The position numbers were made by a program, and so were the translations under genes. Positions 36,196 to 47,245 of a stretch of DNA of 64,000 nt are shown here, in pieces. The stretch's first letter is position 1. Each line of letters begins with the position of its first letter. This stretch comes from Hygrocybe punicea. Taxonomy: Eukaryota; Basidiomycota; Agaricomycetes; Agaricales; Hygrophoraceae. Location of the stretch: positions 1 through 64,000 of the forward strand of contig OY744464.1 in NCBI GenBank assembly GCA_963556145.1. Reading direction: 5' to 3'. Below the pieces are notes generated by a model. It had not been told where the DNA came from. It saw only the letters and a list, made by a program, of their open reading frames with translations, and made no database searches.

Positions 36196-38403
36196 CTAGT
36201 CTACTCCACTGGGGTCTAGCAAAGGAGGTCCAAGACTGGGATCAAAGGGAATGGGAACTTGTCCAGAAAAAGATGGAAAGGAAACAGAGGGTTGGGAAAA
36301 GGCAGGAGAAACGTCGTGGACACAAGCTGGAAGTTTTGATGAGTTTCGCATAGAGATGGTGGGAAGATGGCGGGGTTGTACTCGGAATGGGGAGTTGTCG
36401 AAATGTGTTGGGTATGGTTGACAACGAGGTGGGATTTTATGTACGGGGTATCTCAGGGGAAGGTTTTGAGGGTGGACACGGCGGTGACGGTAGCAAAGCG
36501 TGGACCATGGATTTTGCGCTCGGGGGTAGGTGAGGGTAGGGATGCTCTTCGGTCGCCAAATAGGGGCGTGGGTGGGGCGGGTGTCGCGCCAGGTATGGTT
36601 TTGACAGGGAATGTTGAATGCAAGGACGGCTTGGGTTTTCGGGGCAGGGATATTGTCGTGGTATGCTGATGGTGGTGTTTCCACGGGTTCCGTTTGCGTA
36701 GACGCGTCGGCATATTGTTTTGTGGCCATAGGTGGGTCTGCCTCGTGTGCAGTCGCAGGTCCGGTATGTGCCTCCGTGCTCGCGGGTTGTTGCTTTTTCT
36801 CATCTTGCCCTTTGATGTTTCGCCTCGGAGCACCATCCCTCTCGTTTCGGTTCTCTCCTGCGAGGATCTCTGCGATTTGGGATGGCAGAGGCCATGCTCG
36901 GCCGTCGTAGCGTGTCTGGTGGTTGCCGGAAGCGTGGTATGGTGTGGGGGCGGGACGCCCGCGTTGGTGGTTTGGTTTTGGGTCAGGGTAGACGGGGATG
37001 GTGGGTCGAGACGGTGTAGGCGTTAGACGTTCGTGTTGGAAGGGTTTCGAGGCCGGTTTCGCGGTGCTGGAAGTGAGTATGCCAGTGGGCGTTGAACACT
37101 CGCGCTCGTGCGACCTTTTTGGGTCGGGGTGGGACAAGGTTGCAGGCTGGGATGGAACGGGCGCGGGACAGGGCTCTGGGGTTGGCTTTGCATTGGGGTT
37201 AGGTCTACACGCCGGGCGTTCGCGCTCACGGCCGCTTTTGGCGCTGGGGTTGGGGTATTTCGAAGGGAGCACGCGGCTGCGCTCTGCTCCGGGGTGCTTT
37301 GGGTTGGGGGTGGCGAGAGCCGCGGGCGCTGGGCATTCGCGTCCGTGCTCGGTTTGGAGGTGGTTGGCATTGTGGGACGGCGTGGTGGACGCGTTTGACG
37401 TGGGCTGGGGCTCGTCTTGGCACACCGGCATTGGCATCTGTGGTTTCTGGGTCAACGGGGGCGGGGCCGTACGTTGGGGTTGCGGCTGAGGTGCTGGTGG
37501 TGCTTCGCGGTGCTTCACGTTCGTTGGTGACGTGGCGGCAGCAGCTGGGCTGGACTGGGGTTCGTTTGGGCACACGGGTGCTCGCGTTGGCCGTTCCTCG
37601 GTCGACGTGGGTGTGGTTGGACGCTGGGGCCATGGTCCGGGTATTGAAGGCGAAGGCTGCAGCGTTGGGTGCAGCCGTGACGTGGCAGTTGTGTTGGGCG
37701 TGATGGGCACGCGTGCGGACGGCGTTGGGGCCTGCGAGACGGTAGACGGGGTTGCCGTTGACGTTGTGGGGACTTGGGGCGTGGTTGCGAGGGTGGGGGA
37801 CGCGAACGTGGCAGTTGGCTTTGGGGCGCGTTCTGACGCGTTTTGCAGCGAGGGTGGGGCCATTTGGGTGGGCAATAACGACGTGGCGTGCTCGGGCGCG
37901 AACGTCGACGTTTCTGGTGGAGGTGGGCGCGCTGTGGTGTGCTGGGGCGCGTTTTCGCGCGTGGATGCCGTTTGGATGCTTGGGTTGGGGTATTTTGGTG
38001 GGAGCTCGCGGCTGCGCTCTGCTCCAGGTTGTTTGGGGGTGGGGGTGGCGAGAGCCGCGGGCGCTGGGGATTCGCGTCCGCGCTCGGTTTGGAGGTGGTT
38101 GGCGATGTGGGACGGTGATGGTGGTGAGTTTCGGGGCCTGTGCCTCGCTTTTGGCTTGACGTGGTTGGGACTAGCAAGGTGGGGTGACGGGGCTGTCGAA
38201 CGCTCACGCTCGGAAGCGCTGGGAGGTGCTGGAGTGACGTTGCTGGGCACCGGGGCAGTGAGCGTCGTCGTTGTGTTCATTTGGGTCCACGTCGCTGTGG
38301 GCTGGGCCGTTGGTGGCGAGATTGTTGGTTCTTTTTTTGTATTGCTTTTCCATCGGGTTTTTTCCTTCTTCGCTCGTTCTTTTTGTTTCTTTTTAGTAGT
38401 CAT
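36196..38403 (-). CDS. Proline/threonine-rich protein of the LTR element
   Basis: A 735-codon frame from ATG 38403 is the only long product of the element. It starts with a strongly basic segment (KKKQKERAKKEK), followed by long P/T/S/A-rich low-complexity sequence. Inside is a roughly 40-residue duplicated block (the copies include HLQTERGRE and HLQTEHGRE) encoded by repeats near 38.0 and 37.3 kb. The C-terminus is less repetitive, with W/Y/H residues. No zinc knuckle or enzyme motif is visible. A Gag-like or nucleic-acid-binding role is possible but unproven. Long plus-strand frames opposite it are by-products of its composition. Confidence 0.6.
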   Translation of the reverse strand: MTTKKKQKERAKKEKTRWKSNTKKEPTISPPTAQPTATWTQMNTTTTLTAPVPSNVTPAPPSASERERSTAPSPHLASPNHVKPKARHRPRNSPPSPSHIANHLQTERGRESPAPAALATPTPKQPGAERSRELPPKYPNPSIQTASTRENAPQHTTARPPPPETSTFAPEHATSLLPTQMAPPSLQNASERAPKPTATFASPTLATTPQVPTTSTATPSTVSQAPTPSARVPITPNTTATSRLHPTLQPSPSIPGPWPQRPTTPTSTEERPTRAPVCPNEPQSSPAAAATSPTNVKHREAPPAPQPQPQRTAPPPLTQKPQMPMPVCQDEPQPTSNASTTPSHNANHLQTEHGRECPAPAALATPNPKHPGAERSRVLPSKYPNPSAKSGRERERPACRPNPNAKPTPEPCPAPVPSQPATLSHPDPKRSHERECSTPTGILTSSTAKPASKPFQHERLTPTPSRPTIPVYPDPKPNHQRGRPAPTPYHASGNHQTRYDGRAWPLPSQIAEILAGENRNERDGAPRRNIKGQDEKKQQPASTEAHTGPATAHEADPPMATKQYADASTQTEPVETPPSAYHDNIPAPKTQAVLAFNIPCQNHTWRDTRPTHAPIWRPKSIPTLTYPRAQNPWSTLCYRHRRVHPQNLPLRYPVHKIPPRCQPYPTHFDNSPFRVQPRHLPTISMRNSSKLPACVHDVSPAFSQPSVSFPSFSGQVPIPFDPSLGPPLLDPSGVD

Positions 38404-38592
38404 TTGTGCGGTCGAGAAAATGAAAGTGTTTGGTGCTTGGAAAATCGTTCGGTGCTCGGAAAACTACTTGGTGTTCGGGAAACTGCTGGGTGTGCTCTGT
38501 GCTCTGTGCTCGGGCTCGTAAAATTGCTAGAGTGCTGAAAAATCACTAGAAGTTGCTGAAAGTCGCTGAAAATCGCTGAAGATGGAGGCTGT

Positions 38593-38615
38593 GTTCGAAT
38601 CCGCTCTCATCACCA
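38593..38615 (-). promoter_or_regulatory. Primer binding site, tRNA 3'-end-like
   Basis: Three bases inside the 5' LTR the plus strand reads as a tRNA 3' half: a T-loop GTTCGAATCC, an acceptor strand and CCA at the end. Its complement on the minus strand starts with TGG, as required for tRNA priming of reverse transcription. The length (23 nt) is unusually good; the tRNA identity is not assigned because one acceptor position seems to be missing. Confidence 0.78.
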
Positions 38616-38618
38616 CGT

Positions 38619-38773
38619 TGGAGTGGTACGGAGGTACCGCTCCGGGGGCTAGCTGGAGAGTCTCGCTGGAGAGCTGGCGAGGAAGGCTTGATTGGGACTG
38701 ACTACTGACAGGGATCTATCTACAACGAACCGTGGGAGCCTCATCACGTGACTAGGCACTCGCTACCACTCCA
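38619..38773 (-). repeat. LTR (5' LTR in element orientation)
   Basis: 155 bp, TG...CA ends, identical by eye to 35918-36072. It contains CACGTG-like and CTAGC motifs; promoter elements were not resolved. Confidence 0.93.
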
Positions 38774-40510
38774 ACGGGAACCTGTTCTTGAGGAGGAAAG
38801 TGAAGGTGAAGCAATTGGTGCCGGTCTTCTGATCAAAGAAACTGTACTAAAGTCACTTCTAGATGACAACCGCGATAATGAAGGATGGATTGACCGTGAC
38901 TACATACCAGATATGGGTGCTAGCCAAGCTCAAAGTTTCGACATGGACTTGGACTTGAAAGAAAGCGTAAGTGAAATAGTGGGAGAAAAAGGAACGGGAG
39001 CAACGGAAAAGGTCAGATCTGAGAACAAAAAGGACAAGAAACCGACACGAGGGATAGTGCGTGACGCGATTGAAGCCTTACGTTTGATGAAGGCAACAAG
39101 GGATGATCAAAAAAGGAAATTTGAGGACGTGGAGAACGTGCAACAGCAAGTATCCCCTCCTTTTTCATCTGAACGTTATTTGACGAATCTTACTCTGAAT
39201 GCCAGCCCCTTAAAGAAAATGAAACCGGCCCACCCATCGGGACTCTTACCTCAATTCAAAACGAATGCTGACACAGCCATATTATGGAACAAAACCAACT
39301 TTAAAGGTTCTCACGTTGATGCTGGAGGCGGTTCTGAAGTGGGTCACAGTGGCAAGTTTTCTGATTTATATGGTGGCCTTTCCGACGAGGGTGGGGGCCA
39401 GGGAGGTGCAGGGCAACTAGCCACCCTGGGGCCAAAAAACATAAAGGTACGGCAACGATCATATGTTTTTCTGCTATAATTTGATATCTTACCTTCAGAA
39501 GTCCATTGCAAAAATCACGCGGAATGCACCCACCATCAAACTCGAGGCAGATACCGTTAGTGTGAAGCTTGGCCGCACTCGATTCTCTGCAAATGACCTG
39601 CCCGCTGACATCAAGGCGCATTGGAGTGAAGAGTTCTCCCCCCTTTGGCGCAAATTTCTCGGTACCCTGACCGACCCCTGGGATACAGATAGCCCCAGCA
39701 TTCACTCGGAGATGCAAGCCTGCTTTGACACTGTCTACCCTGGCAACGCTTACGGCAAAATTTCCCATAATGACGTTGTCTTTTCTGTGGTGCGTATATC
39801 TATCCTGACTAAAAATATCTTTCACAATAAGAGTATTTTAGGCCATGCAACGTTTTTATGATTGGCGGGCGAAATTTTCTCAAAAGGGCATTTCCAACGT
39901 TGCTGCTATTTTTGAGGCCGAAAAGGTGACATCTGATTCCACCAAAGATAAGAAATGGCGCGCCGATTACGCCAATTGGGCACTTGGACCTGGTCTCCCA
40001 TTCCTATATGCAGGGGAAGATCCCAAGGTGCTATTACTACACATTTATACACCATTTTATTAACAGACCGCTTTCAGAACAAAGCGGGTGCCTTCCAATC
40101 GGCACTTGTTCTCAAGATCTTTTCAACACATCTAACCGACACCGCAAACGCTCCCAACGATTTCCTTGCCCAAGTCCCCCCTAGCGGTGCCCTTAAGTTG
40201 TCTGTCGCAGCGGTACGTACCTTGATATACATGTGCAAACGACATTGGTTGATCACGGTTTTAGGCTGAGCAAGCAATCAAATTCTGGAGGACTGGAACT
40301 TCAACTATGGGCCTCGACAAAGGAAAGGATATGTTCTCGGAAACAAACTGGTATCAGCAGACAAAGGCTTATGGGACTTCCGTCGCCAAGATTGGCCCAG
40401 TAACGTGGGGACGCATTCTCGAAGCTGCTTCCAACATCAACAAAACCAAAACATTCATAGATCTGACTGACGAAACTGATGAACGTGCTATGATATCCGA
40501 CATGGAATGA

Positions 40511-40966
40511 AGGTGAGTCACAATCTACAACATGTATACTAGCAGTCGTCTAATAGCAATCTACTAGAATACCCTCCCTTTCTGAGGGTCACGGCCCGGG
40601 TAGCTGTGAGTGGGTTTGGCATCGGACAATGTTGAGTTGTGAGCGCCGGTCATTCTATTTTTTATAATGTGCATGGGATAGAATTACTGCAAGAATATAT
40701 GATTCAATGTTCCCTACCTTTGAGTGTCTGAGATGGTCTGGCCAGTGCGATGACTGCCAGTGGTCTGGTAGCAGTCTTCTCAGAAGGTCTGACCCGAAGG
40801 TCCCTTGCACGGTCTGGAGGTCTTGGAGGTCTTGGAGTAACTTGGGCAATCTGGTCCAGAGGGGAATCTACTGAAGGGTCTTCGTGGTCTGGGAGTCTGG
40901 CGGGTCTGGACCAGACAACACCAGACCGAGTCAGACCACCCCGGACCTTGTACACATTTACTGATG
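40511..40966. repeat. Plavaka subterminal repeat region and terminus (left copy)
   Basis: Many short copies of GGTCTGG or CCAGACC in both orientations fill the terminal 250 bp, ending in ATTTACTGATG at 40966. Clustered short subterminal repeats are the usual transposase-binding sites of CACTA-like transposons. The same array is at 51477-51932. Confidence 0.8.
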
Positions 40967-42675
40967 AAGTGTGTTGAGTTGAGAATCAAGACGGTCTAAC
41001 TGATCAGGTGACAACGGGCAGTTGGGTTCGAGCACCTCGACATTGGACAGGCGTTCAGGTTCGTGTGTGATCAATGGATTGTCAGCAAAGTGTTCATTGG
41101 GATTTGCTATATCATGGTGGATGCGGACCTGTTCATTGTCTAATGCCTCCCAATCAATGCCATATCCCGCCGCTTCAGCTTCGACAATGTCCTCTAGCTC
41201 AGGTTCCTGGATTCCAGCTAGTCCCCTAGGTCCATTCTGGATCATGCCGAATAGGAACATGTCCTGGGGGCTTCGTTGCCTCTCTCCACGAATACTGAGA
41301 CTGTGGGTGTTCCATGCTTCCGCCCATTCCAGTGCATCTTGATTAATTGCCGACAGGAAGCAGTGATGAAGCAGCCAGATATGTGCATCGGAGTCAGTGT
41401 TTAGTCCGTCGTAGAGCTCGAGATCTTGAAAGAACGATTTCCATTTCTTCCCAAATCCAGATGTCACATCAACCCAAAGATGCTCTATGCGTATGTTGTG
41501 GACACTCCTAGATTGGATAGCGATTACTATTAATCCAGAGATGCATTATATATGCCCACCTTCCCCAGATATATGACCCCCTTGCAACACCTCGAGTACT
41601 CTCCATGAACGCTGCAATGAGCAGGTTTTCTGTCCCATGGTCACCACGGACTCGACTTGGTAGGCCATGCTCTTCAACAACCTCCATGAACAGATCTAAA
41701 ACTGTCCGAGCACGATTATTGTCGCTAGCACGAATCCCAGTCACAAGCCTGGAGAATCCATCTATAAAAGCGTGTATGACGATCTTCCATCGTATTAAAC
41801 CTTACATACAAGTCAGCTCAAATCGGAATTGGATAAAAATAAAACCTGCCATGCTGTCCATCATGGTGAGCCAGGGAATTAGGTCCAGCAACTGAGTATA
41901 CTCTCCGTTCAATTCGATGTGACCCAAAAGTAGCAACAGGAGGGCCATGGACACGAATGTATGAAGCACGCAGGCGGTCTCGTGGAATTCGATGTCCCAT
42001 GTGTTGAAGATGTCCATTGATCATCCTCCGACCAAAGGAAGGGAAAGTTTCGAGGATATGGCGCATGATGGTATCAAGGTCATTATCAGAGAGATCAGAC
42101 ATTGGTGCTGTTGATGAAGAATAGACACGAAAGGTGGAACCATCTTCTGCTTCATAATCTATGTACACAGGAGGACCAGGATCTACAATGCCATACTCCA
42201 GGGCACGATGGCATATGGTACGAGCTGAAATATTGAAGACAGGTGCAAGATGGGTGGTACCACGCAGTTCCAGTGCTGCCGCAAGAAGATCATGATTAAT
42301 CTCCACCCGAGGGCGACCAGGTTGGCCAGAATGGATCAGACGAGTTGTTTCGATCCTGCCAGGATCAGGTGGATCGGCCGAAATATAACTAGCTGCATCG
42401 AGATGAGCTATCATAGATTGGAGATTTCCTTCAATTGTAATGATTTCCTCCAGCGAAATTATGCAAGCATGCTTTACAATGTTGAAATCCATAAGTTTTC
42501 CGTCAAAATCACTGCAAGAACGTACTTGTTGCACCACTACCATCAACCGAAGACATTCATTGTGGTGAGCCTGTAGCCGAGCGATGTCGCCAACCTGGGT
42601 CTTTAGTGCCTGACTCACTCGGTGACCTATCTCTGTAACAGCAGTACGGATTGTGTATAGAGGCAGTAAGTCCAT
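40958..42675 (-). CDS. Integrase-core (DDE, rve-like) protein, C-terminus replaced by Plavaka
   Basis: The likely start is ATG 42675; exons are about 42675-41847, about 41803-41570 and about 41515-40958. The N-terminus is helical with a helix-turn-helix-like part. The catalytic core shows FIDGFSRLV (first Asp) and RVRGDHGTEN (second Asp) followed by RGSYIWGR, and a W-rich region with EWAEAWN. This is the retroviral-integrase-like family amplified in basidiomycetes as domesticated or transposon genes. The junction near 41847-41803 fits best with a GC-AG intron. The last residues and stop (HQ-TAA) come from the Plavaka terminus at 40966, so the native C-terminus appears lost. Only 82 bp separate it from the divergent HECT gene. 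Confidence 0.68.
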
Positions 42676-42757
42676 GAGGATAGGTAGGTGGCACAACAGT
42701 GACGCTTCCTGTCAAGTCACTGTGACTGTCACGCATTGTCATTTTCCATCGGCACCC
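42676..42757. promoter_or_regulatory. Shared divergent promoter region, integrase-like and HECT-type genes
   Basis: The two start codons face away from each other across 82 bp. CACTGTGACTGTCACGC-type short repeats (GTGACTGTCA) lie in the middle. Co-expression is inferred only from the spacing. Confidence 0.4.
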
Positions 42758-45700
42758 ATGGCCCTTCCTCCACGTCGAAACTGCCTACAATGCTCAGGGA
42801 TTTGTGCTGAATTTGTGCCCGTCGATGCAACTGTATGCTTTTGATATCATTTTCAATCATTGCGCTTACCATGTCAACCAGGATGTTCGTCAAGAAAGTG
42901 AATGTTATTGTGGGCATTATTACAGTTTACACACCCACCCTGTGGAGCCTGAGTTGCCTGCCAAGGGAGGATGTCGGCAAACATCCTGTTCTGCTTTTCA
43001 CGCGGTGAGATTCCTCACACTCGTTTCTGATGCATCCGCTGAAAAATTATACAGACTAGTCAACCAACCCTTCCTCGTACTCCATGTGTATGTGGTCAGC
43101 TGTGGTTGACACATGAAACGTAACTACCTTCAGGTCATTCACAACTCATGCACTCATGACTGATCTCGTGTGATAATCAGGTTGACATCAAATTTGCTGC
43201 CGGCCAGCTCACACCCAAGCAACTTTGCACCAATTCCTCCACCGCCTCCATTTGCAACAATGTCTACTCCTGTAGCTCAGTAAACACCTTCACAGCCTCC
43301 ACTCTCTGGTTCTGTCAATGACCAGAGAGTTGCAGCTTACCAGTCACATCGCCAGCAAGTTCCAACTCGAGCTCTACCAGATTTCAGTTCTTGCCCCTCA
43401 AATTCAACACGTATTACTCAGCGCCGACCTCGTCATGCATTTCCTGCTACTGTTGCATCAAATTCCACAGCCTCAAGTTTGTCTGTTCAAATAGTTTATT
43501 TCGATGTTTTATTGTATCCGTATCCTGTGAGTCAGCCGTATACCAACTATATTAGATTCAGAACATGTAACATTAGCATGTTCAGCTTGCTAATGGCGTA
43601 GCATTCCATCCCGAAGACTGTCCACCAACGCCCCGTATTTTCAATGCAACAACGAAGTTAACTCTGCAAATCCAGCACTTTCAAGCATGTAATCTCTTTT
43701 TTAATATTCAGTATAGCAGTTCACCTGACGATAACATCACTGCTCACCTGAATCATGAAATTATTTCCCATTGTTCCGACAATCACATTGCGCTTCCTCC
43801 GTATCCTGCTGTCCTTGCTGCAACAAATGGTTTGGTAGACAACCTGGTAGATCAAGAGAACTTCCAGAGGCTGACCTGGAGTCTGGCTTCGGTTGGATAC
43901 AGCATCAACCCGCGAGGGTTGGGACCATATCAGAAACTCAGTCCAGCCAGTTTGCGTTACAACGAAATGACGCTCGGTTATCTTTCTTCAAATTCATTTC
44001 GGAAAGTCAAGAACCCGCTGCAGGATAGGCCACTGCTTATAATTTGTGCGCCAGTTTCATTGGATTGTCATTTCCTTATAAACATTGCATTTGCATAGAT
44101 CTGGCCTTTGGGATAGTTCAAGGTCCCATTGAACCGTTGCTCGCACAACCACATCCTTGCTTTGCCTCACGAGCAGTACATGGATTCCTGACAAATTCCA
44201 TTAATGAATTAACTGAAAGCGAACCACCCTCCTGCTTTGAGTCCTGTCCTAGCGCTTCATCCAACACAAATGGCTCGACGGGTGAACCTGTGCATCCTCC
44301 TCTCCTGGGGTCATCGTTTGTGCCGCATACCAATGCTACTACTACCCCAATATCTTCCACTGCTGTTTCTGCTGACGCACCATTGTTGGCTTCTGTTTTG
44401 TCATCTGCTGTACGGATATCTCCTGCTTCCTCTGCCAGTACTCTCGCTTCCGGTTCCACATCAGCATCGTCATCCAGTTTAAATACGCCAGCTTCATTTG
44501 TCGGTACTCTGGCTTCTGATTCTGAACAGAACTCACCAGGATTTCACATTTCTCCCCGCTTCCTAAACCAAGAAGTTCTGTTCTTCCCTGACATGCCTTC
44601 TCCACCACTGGATGTGCCTTTATCTCCTGTGTCAGGCCACCTTGATCTGCAGTCCCTTCCAGATGCCTGGCACCCCTCGTTTTCATCCTGGCAGACTGAT
44701 CTCGAATGCCGTATTGATCTGTTGGATGAAATGGACCATCAGTTTTTCTTGAAGGCTCATGATATTGACTTGGCAGCACAGGGCCTTCTCGAATTAGTTG
44801 TTGCACTGTATTCTGGTCATCAGAACCTGACCCGTGAGCGTCGGGTTGAATTGGGGGTCAAGACTATGAACAATTCTTCCATCGCTTCTATGTTTTTCAA
44901 AAGCAATGTCACCTTCCACGTGTGAGTTTTTTGATCCTGAGTTTGCAATTCTGCGCATTCTCACTGTTTTCAGGGGTGAAGGAACTGGTGATGGAGTAGT
45001 TCAATCTGTGCTCGAGGCAGCAATTCAGAAGATGACCATGGATGCCAGGTTTTGGCGCTGTACACTGGATGAGGGGTACTACACGTTGACACCAAGATTG
45101 GACTCTACCCCACAGCGCCGAATCCAGATCAAGTCTTTCGCAACCCTCATTATGATAGCTATTTTCCATGGCATAAGCCCCGATCCAATTTCACCATTTC
45201 TTCTTTCCAGCATCCTTCAGGGTAATCACGTACTACAAGATCAGCAATTCATCGCAGCCGTGGCTCCTTTAACTGCAAGAATGTTTTCAGATTGGCCCAC
45301 CGACAACTCACCTGTACCGGCCACAAGCACAAACCTGTCTTTGTTGGCAAACCTGAACATTGAGGTATTTGTTGAGAACGATGTGCTTTGTTTGAAACTT
45401 CTGACACCAGTATTGCTAGTACCAGGATGTCTCCGACTTTGAGGCCTCTCAGTTGCAGGCTCTCCGGTCACTTGTTTTCCATGATACTCTTGTTGGGAAA
45501 CTGGAGGCTACTGAAGTTGCGGCATTCAATGAAGGACTGTTCGTCAAGATATCTGACAGTATTCCTGATGCATCCGCAGTACGTTCTATATCTTAACATT
45601 TTGATAATCGTCTGACGTGCATCATTCAGGCATTTAGAATGTCATCCGGAAGATTTCTGATGAAACAACTGTATTGTCGTCGTATCACGGAACCCAATCA

Positions 45701-46383
45701 AGTCCTGGAGCGGGTCATTTTCCCTCATATAGCTGACAATGCGTTTCTTCCCATTTTACATGCCGGCACACCAGAACTTGAAGAAAATGTACCTTATGAT
45801 GGTCTTCGTCTACGCCTTTTGGCTGAGCGGTTCAAGAAACATTTCCAGCGCTATCTACATGGTTGTGGCCATCTTGACCTACCGGTCTATAACAGTCTGA
45901 TCAACCAAGAACTACGAGGAGAGGCTAAGAAGGATCCTGGATTCCGGGCTTGTCAGTTTGCATCGCTCATGAGTGGATCCATTTTTCTGGCTTTACCTGC
46001 ACGCGATATGGAGGTGTGTTGGTTATGGTGAATCATTGATGATTTCTATGACTCTTTATCTTCAGATCCGGTTTGTCAGGCGGTTTGCAAACAACCACAC
46101 GAGGCCTGCTGATGCTCCAGCAGACTGGAAGGCAAGCAAGCCTTGTTACGTTTGTGACAATGCTGACAGCCAGTGATAACAGATCCCAGCGCAACCATTA
46201 TGGTTCCATAGCTGCTTCTATTATGCGGATCTCCCAGTCACGCTTGGTCTGGTGGACAACCTCAATGCTCCTGTGCCTGACGAACCAACTGCCATTTCTG
46301 ATTTCGACAGTTGGATTCATCAAGGCATATTCCCCATTGCACAGATCCTCAAGAGCGGTTCAGAGACTTTCAACAAAGTGTAG
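42758..46383 (+). CDS. HECT-type E3 ubiquitin ligase-like protein with N-terminal zinc cluster
   Basis: ATG at 42758. The first exons carry a cysteine/histidine cluster (CLQCSGIC; CYCGHYYSLHTH; CRQTSC), probably zinc-binding. A long serine/proline/alanine-rich linker follows (about 43.2-44.6 kb, several introns). From about 44.65 kb the sequence resembles a HECT domain: EGTGDGVVQSVL near the N-lobe start, a helical middle, and WFHSCFYYADLP at about 46209-46244, matching the C-lobe Cys context (H-T/S-C-F...LP). The stop is at 46381-46383. HECT ligases take ubiquitin on this Cys before passing it to a target. Substrate unknown. Exon boundaries are approximate. Confidence 0.5.
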
Positions 46384-47020
46384 ATGCCAATATTGTATTT
46401 CGTCAGTTAACTCTGATTTTACTAGATTTCTTTTACTGACTGGTTCTATGGTGCTAGTAAACCTGCCGAGCACATTCACACACCCGTAATGCATCATGTA
46501 CCAATCATCAGCAAACCCTACAGAACTGTGTGGTGCTGCATCCACATCCGAGTCCTACACCCTTCAAAACACTGTATCCGACATTCTCTGACTGCGTTCG
46601 ACCACCATACCCCCACCAATCACATACCATGTCCTTCACACTCACTGCATCACAACTACTGTTTCTATAGCGTTCACTCGTACATGCACCTCCTTCACAG
46701 AACCCGTATCACTGATCATTGACCTGTATGTATGTACAACAACCTAGACTTGTAAACATGCGAGCGGCAAGTAAGTTTTCACTATGAAATGCCAACGAGG
46801 TGCTTCAAAAACGAGTGAAAGGGTCTTAATATCCTTGTTCACTTCCCGCTCAATTTGCGTTGGCTCCGATTTGATGGATGATTTCACAATAGTCATTGTA
46901 AACGGCCAGCGTCTGGTACACAACGGTTGTATTGGGTCCCACCTATTCTACTCACTCCTCCTTGTTGTCTTGCACCTCCAGGTCCTCCACTTGCTCTCAT
47001 TCCCACACAGGTAAGCACCT
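46384..47020. other. Intergenic, no gene seen
   Basis: C/A/T-rich sequence after the HECT-type gene. Short frames have biased composition and no recognisable domain. Confidence 0.4.
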
Positions 47021-47024
47021 GCTC

Positions 47025-47245
47025 GTGTCACCATAGATGAATCAATGAACTCAACGAGCCACTCGCCGAGCTGGTTGTGGTTGTAGTCTAAAATGATGTC
47101 GGAAATGAAAGATTCAGCGGCACGAAATTGTTTTTAGACAGGAAAATTGAATCGTACCGTTGTCGTCGACACAGGAGAACCAGATTTCAGAGGGTAGGTG
47201 ATCCCACTCGATGGACAGGTTGAAGAAGTCAGTGAATCTTCAAAT
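47025..47245 (-). pseudogene. Possible exon pair of an unidentified minus-strand gene
   Basis: Two coding-looking blocks on the minus strand (about 47245-47163, containing WDHLPSEIWF; about 47140-47027, containing LGEWLVEFIDSS) are joined by a plausible short intron. No start or continuation can be traced on either side, so this is probably a gene fragment. Confidence 0.3.

Larger units (their letters stand above)
35914..38777 (-). mobile_element. Non-autonomous LTR retrotransposon (TRIM/LARD-like) with target duplication
   Basis: Direct 155-bp repeats at 35918-36072 and 38619-38773 start TGGAGTGG and end CCACTCCA and are identical by eye. ACGG flanks the element on both sides (35914-35917, 38774-38777), and the empty site is preserved in the right Plavaka copy (CGACGGGAACC near 53660), proving insertion. 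The element reads on the minus strand: the 5' LTR is at 38619-38773, followed by a tRNA-like primer site; a purine-rich tract precedes the 3' LTR. The single long frame is proline-rich, with no protease, reverse transcriptase, RNase H or integrase, so it depends on another element. Confidence 0.93.
35365..40510 (+). pseudogene. Plavaka partner gene, split by the LTR element
   Basis: Start at ATG 35365 (first exon joined by a GT-AG intron ending near 35483), then an alanine/lysine-rich coiled region. The exon is interrupted at 35917 by the 2,860-bp insertion and resumes at 38778. Later exons are about 38778-39446, 39499-39789, 39842-40026, 40068-40212 and about 40266-40510. Read on either side of the insertion, the sequence matches the uninterrupted gene at 51933-54218. 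The insertion introduces stops, so this copy should be dead unless the element were spliced out. Confidence 0.88.
34349..40966 (-). mobile_element. Plavaka DNA transposon, 3'-truncated copy with nested LTR element
   Basis: The sequence is the reverse complement of 51477-55234. Its true terminus is at 40966 (CTGATG); the other side ends at 34349 inside the second intron of the transposase gene, so the second terminal repeat is missing. Subtracting the 2,856-bp LTR element and its 4-bp target duplication leaves 3,758 bp, exactly the length of the right copy. By eye I noted about three base differences (near 38848, 40009 and 40952). It holds the first two transposase exons and the partner gene. 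Confidence 0.92.

Noticed and set aside
36367..38521. Long plus-strand frames opposite the proline-rich gene
   Set aside because: They mirror the GC-rich, repetitive minus-strand gene; G/W/R-rich products without motifs.
38593..38615. tRNA gene
   Set aside because: Only the 3' half of a tRNA is present, directly inside the LTR; it is a primer binding site.
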